Below, one piece after another: positions 11,229-21,751 of a stretch of 64,000 nt of DNA. The stretch is from the NCBI RefSeq assembly GCF_000801105.2, contig NC_079516.1:47038908-47102907 (forward strand), in the 5' to 3' direction. Each line of letters starts with the position of its first letter. Position 1 is the first letter of the stretch. Both the position numbers and the translations under genes were made by a program. The notes under the pieces were generated by a model. The model saw nothing but the letters and a program-made list of their open reading frames with translations. It had not been told where the DNA came from and did no database searches. The stretch is from Raphanus sativus (Eukaryota > Streptophyta > Magnoliopsida > Brassicales > Brassicaceae).

Positions 11229-12620
11229 CTCCCCACTCTCTCGTCTAATACTAGAGAGTTTTTTTTTGCGGCTGTGTCTTTTGTTAAAAAACAGCAAATT
11301 CTTCAGCTTGACCTTTCATATTCTTGGGCTTTTGGTGTGAAATGGTCTCCAAGTGGAAACACCTTAGCGTATGTAGGTCAGAACATTCTTAACACTTGAG
11401 ATGATTGTCCATAGCGATCTCTACTGATATTATAAAATGTTTCAACTTGGTTTACGTTATTTTTACAATCCTGTGTCTACCTACCTTCTGATGTATATGT
11501 ATTATTGTATAGGTCATAGCTCGATGATTTACTTTGTTGATGACGTTGGTCCTTCTCCTTTAGCCCAAAGCGTTGCATTTAGAGATTTGCCGCTTCGTGA
11601 TGTGGGTCAGCATCCACCCTTGTTTTTACGTTTGAGAACCTGGTTTTCTCCGCGTGTTATGTCCTGAACTGATATATCTACCGGGAACTTTCTGTTTCAG
11701 GTTCTTTTTATTTCTGAGAAAATGGTGATAGGCGTTGGTTATGACAGCAACCCGATGGTATTTGCTGCAGATGATACTGGAATATGGTGTGTAACTTAGA
11801 ACCTTTATTCTTAAAGTTTCTCCTCTTGTTAGCTATTTGAGGACAACTGAATCTTTCCAACCTCTTATTATGCTTAGGTCACAGGCCAGATAATTACTTC
11901 TATAATGATCCACACACATTGTTCTAAGCTTTAGTTTTTGGTCTGTAGGAGCTTTATTAGATACATTGGAGAGAAGAAAGCGGCATCCTCGGGTGCCAGT
12001 TATAGTTCGCAGGTACATATCAAATCTTGTTTCTTATATATGTTCGGTATTATCCCTATAGTATATAATATAAAGTGAAACTTAAGCTTATTCCTGAAGT
12101 CTTCCTCAATCCTTTGGCATTATCTGTTCCGTTTTGTATTTAACCTTGTGTTCATTATGTTTATGTTTTCAGTTTTCGGAAGCATTTACAAAATTCTACG
12201 GTCAGTCAAAGGCTACAACAGCCAACGAAGCTTCCGAGTCCTCTAAATCACGTGGAGGTGTTCATGATAACTGCATAAAGTAAGAAAATACTGTCTTGTC
12301 TTGAGTTAATTTTGCTTTTACAGAATCACCTGCAAGGCAGTTTTGCTTTGACTCTTCCACTCCATTTCTCTGACAGAGCCTGACCTGTAACTTTACCTGA
12401 AACTTGTAGTTCCATTGTACCTCTTAGCAAAGCTGGGAGTCCTAAAGTAATGCGATTCAGCACTTCAGGTCAGTCACTAATTAGAACTCACATATTCCTT
12501 CATGGAATCTGCCGATTCATTTGCTGGTATATCGGTTTGTTGTTTATAGGATTGGATGGCAAGATAGCCATATGGGATCTAGAGAACATGCAAGAAGAAC
12601 TTGGCCATCAGTTTTATTGA
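9282..12620 (+). CDS. ARPC1: ARP2/3 complex subunit 1 (WD40 protein)
   Basis: Fifteen coding exons: 9282-9351, 9707-9795, 9948-10024, 10091-10185, 10322-10391, 10712-10781, 10950-11023, 11110-11152, 11295-11376, 11513-11601, 11701-11786, 11949-12012, 12173-12279, 12410-12468 and 12550-12620. All borders are GT-AG, phases agree throughout, and the sum is 1146 nt or 381 residues, close to the roughly 378 of Arabidopsis ARPC1. The protein starts [20 protein letters not shown] and is WD40-type throughout: [66 protein letters not shown] and the final [18 protein letters not shown]1 is the propeller subunit of the ARP2/3 complex, which nucleates branched actin filaments in the cytosol downstream of SCAR/WAVE and affects trichome and pavement-cell shape. 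A likely poly(A) signal, AATAAA, is near 12711. Whether it is the A or B paralogue is inferred only from gene order (ARPC1A position). Confidence 0.95.
9457..9482. repeat. (TGTC)n microsatellite in ARPC1 intron 1
   Basis: Five to six tandem TGTC units inside the first ARPC1 intron. Confidence 0.85.
10396..10437. repeat. (CTT)n microsatellite in ARPC1 intron 5
   Basis: About 13 CTT units starting just downstream of the splice donor at 10392. An open frame of poly-Phe seen here is only this repeat. Confidence 0.9.
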
Positions 12621-13021
12621 ACACATATATAAAACAAAGATGGATCACAAGTCACTGATTAATTTTTTTTTCCATTAATTTCGTAATTGTTTCAACTTTG
12701 TAAACTACAATAATAAAAGGTCTTATTTTAATTGGTGTGAGGGCATTAATAAGTGTTGAGCTATGTCCTTTGCCTCTGGATCTTTGTAATATCTTCAATG
12801 CTTCATGATTGATTGAATTTAGTTATATCAACAAAAGTGAATCTCGTCTCCGATGATATTAAGTGTAATGAATAACAAAATCTGCTGATGAATAAAAGAC
12901 AACTAAAGTTTAAAAGTTGTTTACTCTGGTCATTCTCACTTATTCCATCTAACTACTGTCATGTACTACACATCTTCTTAAAGCAGATATGCCAGAGATG
13001 CACAGCTTGAACGATTGATTA
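12621..13021. other. 3' flank of ARPC1
   Basis: Holds the ARPC1 3' UTR (an AATAAA hexamer near 12711) and then featureless AT-rich spacer before the COQ3 relic. Confidence 0.5.
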
Positions 13022-13369
13022 TTATAACTCTCCATGTTCTTTTTTGGTCCTGTAAGCGATGAAGTTGACGCTTATGTCCTCTGACAATAACCATCTTCCT
13101 GTTATCGATTTGTATACAAATCCAGCAATCTCTTTAACCTGCAAACCATAGTTTCATGTTTTAACATTTCTACCGCAAGGTCTATATAAGAAAACAATCT
13201 ACTAAGAGAACGAGATGAACAATCCTTCTTATCCACATCTAGAGACGTAAAGTACTTCTTTTTTGTAGTGTTTCAGTCAGCTGAACATAAAGCAGTATTG
13301 ATGGGAGAGGGAATTGGCTTACATCAACTGAAGCGCGTTGTAATATCATAACAAGTTTTTCAGGAGTAT
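13022..13369 (-). pseudogene. COQ3: COQ3 (ubiquinone O-methyltransferase) 3'-end relic
   Basis: On the minus strand two pieces join to the C terminus of plant mitochondrial COQ3. The first, about 13369-13323, reads TPEKLVMILQRASVD and ends at a clean GT donor. A 184-bp intron follows (acceptor GCAG at 13139), then 13138-13022 reads VKEIAGFVYKSITGRW, then LLSEDISVNFIAY and a TAA stop. COQ3 performs both O-methylation steps of ubiquinone synthesis in mitochondria. Everything upstream of TPEK, including the SAM-binding fold, is absent: beyond 13370 the sequence is unrelated AT-rich DNA. The remaining frame and splice sites are intact, so loss was by truncation rather than slow decay, and is probably recent. 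In Arabidopsis COQ3 lies next to ARPC1A, so the relic marks the ancestral position. Recognition is from memory of the family. Confidence 0.7.
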
Positions 13370-15846
13370 TTTTTGTTATTTTCTACACAACATTTTATAA
13401 CTTTATGAAATTAGGAAATATTTGGTTTGTTTGAATGTATTTCAGGCAAGATTTGGCTTGTTTGAATGCTAGATTTTAAGAATATTATTGCTACATATAA
13501 AATATGTTTATTACAATGATATATATTTATGGCGTATTTATTCTAAAAAGTTTATGTTGAAACTTTACAATATCTTCTCAGTATACTTATGTTATGATAT
13601 ATATTCCAATATTTATATCACATCGCCTGGATCATTTTTACTGTCATATCATGCAGTAAACATCGTTAAAGTTTGCTACATCAATGGTCAACCAGTGGCG
13701 GTGTGTAAACTCAACAATGGACTTCGTATTGGAATCGAAGGCTACGTGTATGTTTCTTTGGCGATAATCTACATGTTGGTGGATGTCAGTGAAACTTTAG
13801 TGCATATATTTTGAAAATAGTAAAACTACAACATATATTAGACATTTTTATAAAGTTATATGGTTGCTAATCTAATAACACATATTAAACCGGTTAGTAA
13901 ACCACTATTAATTAACAACGATTACCTCGAGATAGTGGATCTTGATTAATGATGTCCCAAATTAGGATGTGTAATTGATTACTTTAGTATGTCTTTTGTT
14001 AACACATGGTTGAAATGGTTCGATGAAAATGTAACAATATGATTCAATTTATTATACATGCTTTGGAATAAATCGATTTAGGTATGTTTAGTTTTGTATT
14101 AAAATAAATTAAAGACAATAAATGCTGAGAGATATAATGAGCTACAGCGAATAATATGGGCATCTACTAAAAGCCTGTAATGTTTTAAGATGTACATTAC
14201 GAATGATCTCAGTTTTTTCAACAATATTTTCTTTTTATTCTCTAAAAAATATCAACAACTAAAAGTTTGATAAGTGTTAAGTGGATAAACTTTGATTTTT
14301 TCTTCATATATTCTCTTTTTTTTTATGGAAAAACTTTTTTGAAAGATCCCTTTTGAATTTTGTTCGACTTTAGTATGTATTTCTTACACCATGGAGTAGT
14401 AGTTTTCAAACAAAGGTTCCACCGTCATTAGGTCTGTACATTTTATCTATTAAATTTATCCGATTCATTATTCATTCGATTTGATCCGAAAAATCCAAAT
14501 ATTCGTAAGTTATTGATACAAAACAAATACTAAAAATCAATATCTGTTAAAAAAAAAAACAAATTACAAATAGTAAAAATTCCAATGTTGAATATTAGCT
14601 TTGCTCTGTACTTTTACAAATAGAAGTATATCTACAATTAACTAGAGACTTGCAAATGTATAATTATATTCAACTATTATTTTACCATATAAATTTAATA
14701 GTTCACTTAAAATTACTTATAGAAGTATCAAAATAATAAAGAAATATAATTTTTTTATAAAACAAACTTTTCTATTTTTATAAAAAATATTTAATTAATT
14801 TCTAAAATGTATTGAACATATATATAGTTTCACTAATTTTTTCTTTTTGTTTTATATTATGTAAACGTTATTTTTTGAAAACAAACTTCTATTAGATTTC
14901 TTAGGTTTACTTGTATTGAACAAAGCTGACGAGATATTCGTAAATATTTGTAAATATTCGCAAATATCTATAAATTTTTCGAATAGATATCCGAAAAACC
15001 AGATATTCATATTTTTCTGAAACAAAGTAAATCAAAAAATTAAATATCTGTAACACTACAAAAAATCACAAAACCGAAATTTACGGTATTATACGCTCAG
15101 TGTCAACCCCTAACCATCATATGAGAAATCTCATTCCCATCTAAGTGAAGACTAAAATTTATTCTTCTTAGAGTAAAAGATTTTATTTTTATCCAAACTT
15201 CTTGGAAACAAAAAAAAAAACAGTGTGTAAACAATTACTAATACTAATTTGCCCAACCAATTTGATTTAATATCCAACATTTTAAGTTGCACCACGCTAA
15301 TCACAATTAATGTTGTGTACCAACCGTGTTCGCACCGTTATAACAACAGTAGTGACCAATACCGTTTCAAACTTTGCTGTGAATATTCACATTATATACG
15401 TAAAGAAGAAAAGAAAAGAATAGAAAAGAGTGGGGCATTAGGAGCTGTCTTATAGTTGGTAATGTGAATTAAGAAGCTGGCAATACAACTGAAAATGTAG
15501 GACAACTTCATACCTCAATCATCAAACCTATTTCAATAGATAATGCAACCCAATCATTTCCTCAAAATATATCCTTATTATACTCTTGACTATGATTGAT
15601 ACATATAGTTATAAATTTTATAATAATGTTGCGTATAAATTTTGTTGTCAAACAAAATCAAGAATTCATAAAGGAAGTCACGTTGTGAGATTCTCATTAG
15701 TTGTTTCGCTGGAGGCGTTGAAACGGCCCTCTTAACAGCTCACTTGGTTTCACATTCCTCTCCATCTACGATGATATTCTACTTGCTTGTTATATAAATA
15801 TACGTTCCTCTCTCTCACAAATATTCCAGCATCAGCAGATAGAAAA
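13370..15846. other. AT-rich intergenic region upstream of the helical-repeat gene
   Basis: No supported gene. A 108-codon open frame at 13488-13814 has a coding-like middle (VCYINGQPVAVCKLNNGLRI) that I cannot place. About 14430-15060 is made of degenerate 'GATATCCGAAAAACC / CGAATATTTG' motifs, a repeat-derived texture that also appears at 37780-38170, 42850-43500 and 62080-62690. The last 700 bases contain the promoter of the next gene; a TATA-like TTATATAAATA lies at about 15789-15799. Confidence 0.45.
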
Positions 15847-16637
15847 ATGGCATCGCTCTTGGAGAAGGCAACTTCTGCTCTTAGCGAAGTCAAAGAATCC
15901 GTTACAGCCACCGCTGAATCCGTCGGTGCCTCTCTAACTGATGCTCAGAAAACCGTGGCGGCCTCCACTGAAACTGTCACGACCTCTCTAACCGAGGCTG
16001 GAGAAACCGCTGCGGCCTCCGCGGAAACCGTCCAGAGGTCTGTAACCGATGCTGGAGAAACCGTTGCAGCCTCCACTGAAACAATCAAGACTGAAGCGGC
16101 AGCAGCACCAGAGAAAGTCTCTAATGTGTCAACACAGGTTTGTTTTTTTTTTTCTCGTCACTCTCACATCTTTTTACATGTATGTTGTCTCAAAAAGATA
16201 TAACATATTGTAACATGACGGTCTCGTGTGTTTAGGCAAGAGAGGTAGTGAACAATGCTTTCTCAAAAGGTATAGAAGGACTCAGCACTTTGCTCCATGG
16301 TCTTGAGGAGAAGAAGACTGATATTTCCTCCAAGATCGTTGACGCTGCTACCAAGGCTGTTGCTGGCGCATCGAGCAGCACCACCGTGGCAAGCCGAGAC
16401 GTTCCTATATCCACAGACAATCAGGTCACAGATTTAAAGCAAAACTGCCTACATTCTCAAAACTCAAAGAAACTCAAATTGTCTCTAAGTAGGAGATAGT
16501 AATGTCACTATGTTTTGACAAATTTAATATGTGTCTTGCAGCCTCTGTTAGCTAGTGAGCGTGGGGCTGAGACTACCCCGTGGTGGAAAAATTGTTGTGG
16601 AGTTCTTGATCTTCTCAAGACATCTGCTTCAAAATGA
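15847..16637 (+). CDS. Unnamed protein with three 18-residue helical repeats
   Basis: Three exons: 15847-16137, 16236-16424 and 16542-16637 (GT-AG, phase 0), giving 191 residues. The ATG at 15847 (MASLLEKATSALSEVKES) is preferred over an upstream frame without context. Residues 26-79 are three consecutive 18-residue repeats of the form VxxSLT-D/E-A-GET-AAS-ET (54-bp DNA repeats at 15922, 15976 and 16030). Such repeats form alanine/threonine-rich amphipathic helices, resembling LEA- or apolipoprotein-like proteins. The middle is Ala/Ser-rich and the C terminus is distinctive (TPWWKNCCGVLDLLKTSASK), with a vicinal Cys pair that could be lipid-modified (inference). There is no signal peptide or membrane span. 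By gene order it corresponds to Arabidopsis At2g30930, which has no firm function in my knowledge. A truncated duplicate lies at 20312-20898. Confidence 0.8.
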
Positions 16638-17269
16638 AAGGCTAATGCATTTCACCATGAAGGAAGGACAGAGCACTAGAAGAAGAACCTATCCCAAAAC
16701 AACTTTCGGTTATGTATTTGCTTTCTTTTATATTTTGATTTGTTATTGTGTCCATCTTTCGTTGTTTTTTGTTTTGCTTTTCTGTTGATAATCCTGTTGA
16801 GTCTTGATTGTTTACAAGAAGTTGTGTAAGAGCCAATAAACCCCCAAAAATGTAAAATTTCCTTTGTGATGACCGATGAGTGACGGATTCCAAAGAATTT
16901 CTAAAAACTAAACAAACATTCACAATAAGTTTCTCAACGTAATTAGAAACAAGACTATATACAAAAGAAAACCCAAATTGAATATTCAATCAAAAAGAAA
17001 GGAAAGATGTCAAATAAAAGTAAGAAGAAGGAAAAACAACTTTCTTGTCAACAGGAAAAATAGCTTTTTAACATAAGAACCTTTAAAATCGAAAAAAATA
17101 AAATAATAGAAATAAATGTCATTTTAATAAATATAAATAAGAAATATTTATTTTTATTTAAAAAGGATATAGGTTAAACTAAAGTTAAGTAGTCATCTAA
17201 TATTTTAGGGAATCAGAAGGGTTAGTTAAGATTGTTTACTTATGGAAAAGACTTATATTCATAATTATT
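16638..17269. other. Intergenic, duplicated 3' flank of the helical-repeat gene
   Basis: No gene. It contains the 3' UTR and an AT-rich tract. The stretch from 16638 to about 17220 aligns with 20899-21540, downstream of the pseudogene copy, showing that the block was duplicated as a unit. Confidence 0.6.
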
Positions 17270-17544
17270 TTGTTCCCGCAGGCAGGCAGTGATTGTTGAT
17301 TTGAGCTTATATATTCTAGTTTGTGTTATCCGTGCGATTTGGCTGATTGTCGGTGGTTTCCAAAATAAAGGCAGAGGATGAGAAATCCTCAGAAGCACAG
17401 TCGTCTCTGATTCTTCCCTCATTACCTGAAGATGTCATCATTGACATCTTAGCGTGTTCATCAAGATTCGACTATCCAAAACTCTCCCTTGTTTCCAAGC
17501 ACTTTCGATCACTAGTTGATTCGCCTGATCTATACGCAAGAAGG
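17270..17544 (+). pseudogene. F-box/kelch copy 3: 5' stub without start codon
   Basis: The conserved 5' leader (17270-17352) is followed by a first coding segment in which the ATG found in all other copies is GTG (17353). The F-box segment reads [20 protein letters not shown] and onward to YARR without a stop. At 17545 homology ends abruptly and unrelated AT-rich DNA follows, so no kelch region exists. Start loss plus 3' truncation make it a dead fragment. Confidence 0.85.
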
Positions 17545-18834
17545 TAATGCTTACCTCAACCAATCTAGATTTTCTATAAACTAAATTCAAAACGCTAATC
17601 ACTAAAGATAATACAAACCCTAACATAAATATCAAAATACGTAAATAGTATATAATATAAAGCATTAGTAAAATACAATAGTAACAAACGGATAGTATAT
17701 ATGTATTTCAACTAATCTGACATGCACTGGTGCTGTGAAGTAGAGAATTGAAGAAGCTCGAATGTAATGCCGTTGCGGTTTGTAGATTTCAAAAACGGAG
17801 ATGATCGTATTGTAAAAGAAAAACGACTGTAGTTAATAATCGAAGAAATGGTGGGATGGAAGAAGAGCGGTAATAATTGATATTCAAAGAAGAAGAAAGT
17901 GAGAAAAAATGGAAAGTAAGTATTTTGATCTTTTATTAACCTGATTAGTTAATACTAAGAGTAATATAGTACAGATTGTAAAAATAATAGAGATACTTTT
18001 TTAGTTAGATATTTAGTTATGATTTGTTTTGTAATTATAGAGTCGAGCTTCCCATTAATTTATATGAAACATTCGTTAAAATTAAAGCAAAAAGTAAAAT
18101 AAAAACAGTTGTTCGTCAATGGGTGAGATTGTTGGATGCCGCAAAACTTAAGGAATATGCTTAGGCCGACTTCTTCTTGAGCCTAAAGGTCTTGTTCGTT
18201 TAGGTGTAGTGCGACCTGCAATAAATATATAAAATTTATAAATTTTATAAAGAAATCATGTTATACAATTAAGATATTCCTTTTGTTTCAATATATATAT
18301 GATGTTTTGGGTGATTGTTTTTATTTTATAATAGATGATGTTTGTACATATGTATGTAACTTTAACTTTATAAAAAATTGTGTAGTCAGTTATATTAAAA
18401 ATAATTCTGTGATTAACCTTAGTAAACATTAATCCAAACGTTGCATGTAACAATGACTTTTTAAATAATATTATAGAAATTACTTTATTAATATTAATTT
18501 CAAATTAGTTACTAACATTGATAAACCAATTTTATATGATATATCAACATACTGTATATTTTATGAAAATAAATTAAATAAACAGAAATAAGTGACCTTT
18601 AAAAATATATAGGAAATAAGAAAGATGTAATTCATTTTTTTTTAAAAGAGGATATGTGTTGAGTTAAAGTTAAGTAGTCATCTAATATTTTAGTGAATAT
18701 AAAATAAATGCAAAATACTTATTTAAAAAATACAAAATTTTACATTATTAAAAGAAAATGGTTATATAAAGATTGTTTTCCTTTTTTTTGGGTCAAAATA
18801 GAGATTGTTTTTTTTTTAAATTAAGATTGTTTTC
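17545..18834. other. AT-rich spacer between F-box copies 3 and 4
   Basis: No gene recognised. About 18515-18720 repeats sequence found upstream of F-box copy 2 (4354-4560) and, in part, of copies 3 and 5 (GTAGTCATCTAATATTTTA at about 17190, 18670 and 21510). The remainder, including a less AT-rich patch at about 18115-18225, is unexplained. Confidence 0.5.
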
Positions 18835-18960
18835 TTATTGGAAAGCTTCTTGTTAAACCCTAGGCATTGCTTTTGTCTCTTGCACGGGGCGGTGATTGTT
18901 GATCTGAACTTATATTCTAGTTGGTGTTCTCTGTGTGATTGCTGATTGTCAATCTTTAAC

Positions 18961-20040
18961 ATGGTTTCCAAAACAAAGGCAGAGGATGAAAAATCCTCAG
19001 AAGCACCGTCGTCTCTAGTTCTTCCCTCACTTCCTGAAGATGTCATCATTGACATCTTAGCGCGATCATCAAGATTCGACTATCCAAAACTTTCCCTTGT
19101 TTCCAAGCACTTTCGATCACTAGTTTTTTCGCCTGATCTATGCGCAAGAAGATCCTTGTTGGCCTGCACGGATCACTGTATCTACATTGCCCTTTTTGAC
19201 ATAGACACCGCTTGTCTTTCCCATTGGTATATCCTCTGCCGGAAAGCCAACGGTATTCACTGCTTGGTCCGTGCCCCCTCGCCGCTTCCCTCTATACATT
19301 ACCCTGAAAGCTCTGTGGCAGTGGGTTCGAGGATATATGTTTTTGGTGGGATTGACCAAACAAATATGACTACAAATGCGTTTTGCATGGATTGTAGATC
19401 CCACACGGTGGAAGCCATCCCAAGCATCCCTGTTCCTTTGCTTTGTACATTCGCTGGCTTCATCGACGGGAAAATATATGTTATTGGACATCGCTATCGT
19501 GGCAAAAAGAATGTAACTGTGGTGTTCGATATAGCAACACAAGTGTGGGAGCATGCGATGATTAATCCAGAGATCGAGGCAGCTCGCGGAATAAGCTTTG
19601 CTTGTGTGGTGATGGCTGATAAAATATACATATGGTATCCTTATGGAAGCTATGTGTACGACCCAAGGGAAAGTAAATGGGAAACAGACGGTATGCTGAA
19701 TTCTAAGCTTTGGGTGAATGCATGTGTTGTTGATGATGTACTGTACTACCATGATCGGTACGTGAACACCTTAAGAGCTTATGACCCAAATCAGAAGTCT
19801 TGGGGAGTGGTGGAAGGCTTGGAAGAATTGTTGGCTGAGGTAATAGGTTCAAAGTGGTCACGTACTGTGAGATATGGTGGGAATATGGCTTTGCTTTTCA
19901 GTAGAATAGGTAAGATTTGGTGTACGGAGATTTCGCTGAAAAGAATTGGAGGAGGGCGGATTTGTGGTAAAGCTGAGTTGTGTGATCATGTTTTGACTGG
20001 AAATTTTGGAATTAGTATATTTCTAGCTCTTATGGTTTGA
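18961..20040 (+). CDS. F-box/kelch-repeat protein, copy 4 (intact)
   Basis: Single exon, 359 residues, ATG at 18961 ([18 protein letters not shown]). F-box at about residues 21-64 ([19 protein letters not shown]). Kelch segments [58 protein letters not shown] and [21 protein letters not shown], ending FLALMV like its paralogues. It is a predicted SCF substrate adaptor of unknown target. It sits between the two copies of the helical-repeat gene. Its 3' flank (to about 20310) is shared with copy 5. Divergence from copies 2 and 5 is concentrated in the kelch loops, as is usual in this rapidly evolving family. Confidence 0.88.
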   Translation: MVSKTKAEDEKSSEAPSSLVLPSLPEDVIIDILARSSRFDYPKLSLVSKHFRSLVFSPDLCARRSLLACTDHCIYIALFDIDTACLSHWYILCRKANGIHCLVRAPSPLPSIHYPESSVAVGSRIYVFGGIDQTNMTTNAFCMDCRSHTVEAIPSIPVPLLCTFAGFIDGKIYVIGHRYRGKKNVTVVFDIATQVWEHAMINPEIEAARGISFACVVMADKIYIWYPYGSYVYDPRESKWETDGMLNSKLWVNACVVDDVLYYHDRYVNTLRAYDPNQKSWGVVEGLEELLAEVIGSKWSRTVRYGGNMALLFSRIGKIWCTEISLKRIGGGRICGKAELCDHVLTGNFGISIFLALMV

Positions 20041-20311
20041 TGCATGTACTCTCCTTCATATATAACTTGTGTTTTTAATTTAATTTTATTATCTTCTACT
20101 CAACAGCTACAACGCGAGCGGCTTGTAGTCTCATTTAAGAGAAAGACTAGATACAACGCTTCAAAAAATTGCAACTACTAAGCATAAAAGGTTTAAAGTT
20201 TAATGGATCATGTTAACATAGTAAACCAACCACGTTATATAGTGCCAACGTTTGACACTAAAGTAAACAATTAACAAGACCAAATTCAGTTATAATCTGC
20301 AGCATATAAGC

Positions 20312-20898
20312 TGTCCAGAGGTCTTTTACCCGATGCTGGAGAAACCATTGCAGCCTCCACTGAAACGATCAAGACTGAAGCTGAAGCAGCACCAGAGAAA
20401 GTGTCTAATGTGTCAACATAGGTTGTTGTTTTTTTATCACTCTCACATCTTTTTACATATATGTTTTCTCAAAAAGATAAAAAAATATTGTAACATGACG
20501 GTCTTGTGTGTTTAGGCAAGAGATGTAGTGGACAATGAAAGGTATAGGAGTCAAATCTTTGCTTCATGGTTTGGAGGAGAAGAGGACTGATATTTCCTCC
20601 AAGATCGTTGACGCTGCTTGCTGGCGCATCGAGCAGCACCACCGTGGCAAGCCGAGACGTTCCTATATCCACAGACAATCAGGTCACAGATTTAAAGCAA
20701 AACTCTCTACATTCTCAAAACTCAAAGAAACTCAAATTGTCTCTTAGTAGGTGATAGTAATGTCATTATGTTTTGACAAATTTAATGTGTGTCTTGCAGC
20801 CTTTGTTAGCTAGTGAGCGTGGGGCAGAGCCGACGCCGTGGTGGAAAAATTGTTGTGGAGTTCTTGATCTTCTCAAGACATCTGCTTCAAAATGAAAG
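20312..20898 (+). pseudogene. Truncated duplicate of the helical-repeat gene
   Basis: It begins inside exon 1 of the 15847-16637 gene, at the third 18-residue repeat, so the start and two repeats are missing. The exon 1 donor AACACAG|GT has become AACATAG|GT, creating a stop. Exon 2 has deletions relative to the parent (after GACAATGAAAGG, and 11 bases after GACGCTGCT) that break the frame. Exon 3 (about 20803-20898) is nearly unchanged and still encodes PWWKNCCGVLDLLKTSASK. It is a clear pseudogene that keeps introns, so it arose by DNA duplication and not by retroposition. Confidence 0.88.
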
Positions 20899-21664
20899 GC
20901 TAATGCATTTCACCATGAAGGAAGGACAGAGCACTAGAAGAAAGAACCTATATATCCAAAACAACTTTTGATTATGTATTCGCTTTTTTTATATATTTTG
21001 ATTTGTTATTGTGTCCATCTTAATTTTCGTTGTTTTTTGTTTTGCTTTTCTGTTGATAATCCTGTTGAGTCTTGATTGTTTTCAAGAAGTTGTGTACGAG
21101 CCAATAAACCCCCAAAAATGTAATTTCCTTTGTGATGAATGACGGATTCCTAGCTAAACAAACACTCACAATAAGTTTCTCAAAGCTTTTATTCAAAAAA
21201 AAGTTTCTCAACGTAACTAGATAACAAGACTCTTCTATATACAAAATAAAACCCAAATTCAATATTCATACAAAAAGAAAGGAAAGACGTCAAAGAAAAG
21301 TAAAAAGAAGGAAAATAACTTATTTGTCAACAGAAAAGGAACTTTTTCTAACAAAAGAACCTTTAAAATCTAAATAAATAAAATAATAGAAATAAATGAC
21401 ATCTAAAAAATGTCATTTACAAAAAAAAATGTAAACAAGAAATATCTGCAGTTATAAAAATATATTTATTTTTATTTAAAAGGAGGATATATGTTAAAAA
21501 GTTAGGTAGTCATCTAATATTTTAATGAATAAAATAAATTCAAAATTTACATTATCGAAAAGGGTTATTTAAGATTGTTTACTTATGTAAAAAACATATA
21601 TATATATATATATATATATAATTCTTATTATGTTACAAAAAAATAATATAATTCTTATTAGGTA
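20899..21664. other. Duplicated 3' flank and AT-rich upstream of F-box copy 5
   Basis: No gene. It matches 16638-17220 and then gives AT-rich sequence with an (AT)n run at 21596-21620. Confidence 0.6.
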
Positions 21665-21751
21665 TACACTGCGTTCCCGGAGGCAGGCAGTGATTGTTTA
21701 TCTGAGCTTATATTCTAGTTTGTGTTCTTTGTGTGATCTGGCTGATTGTCG

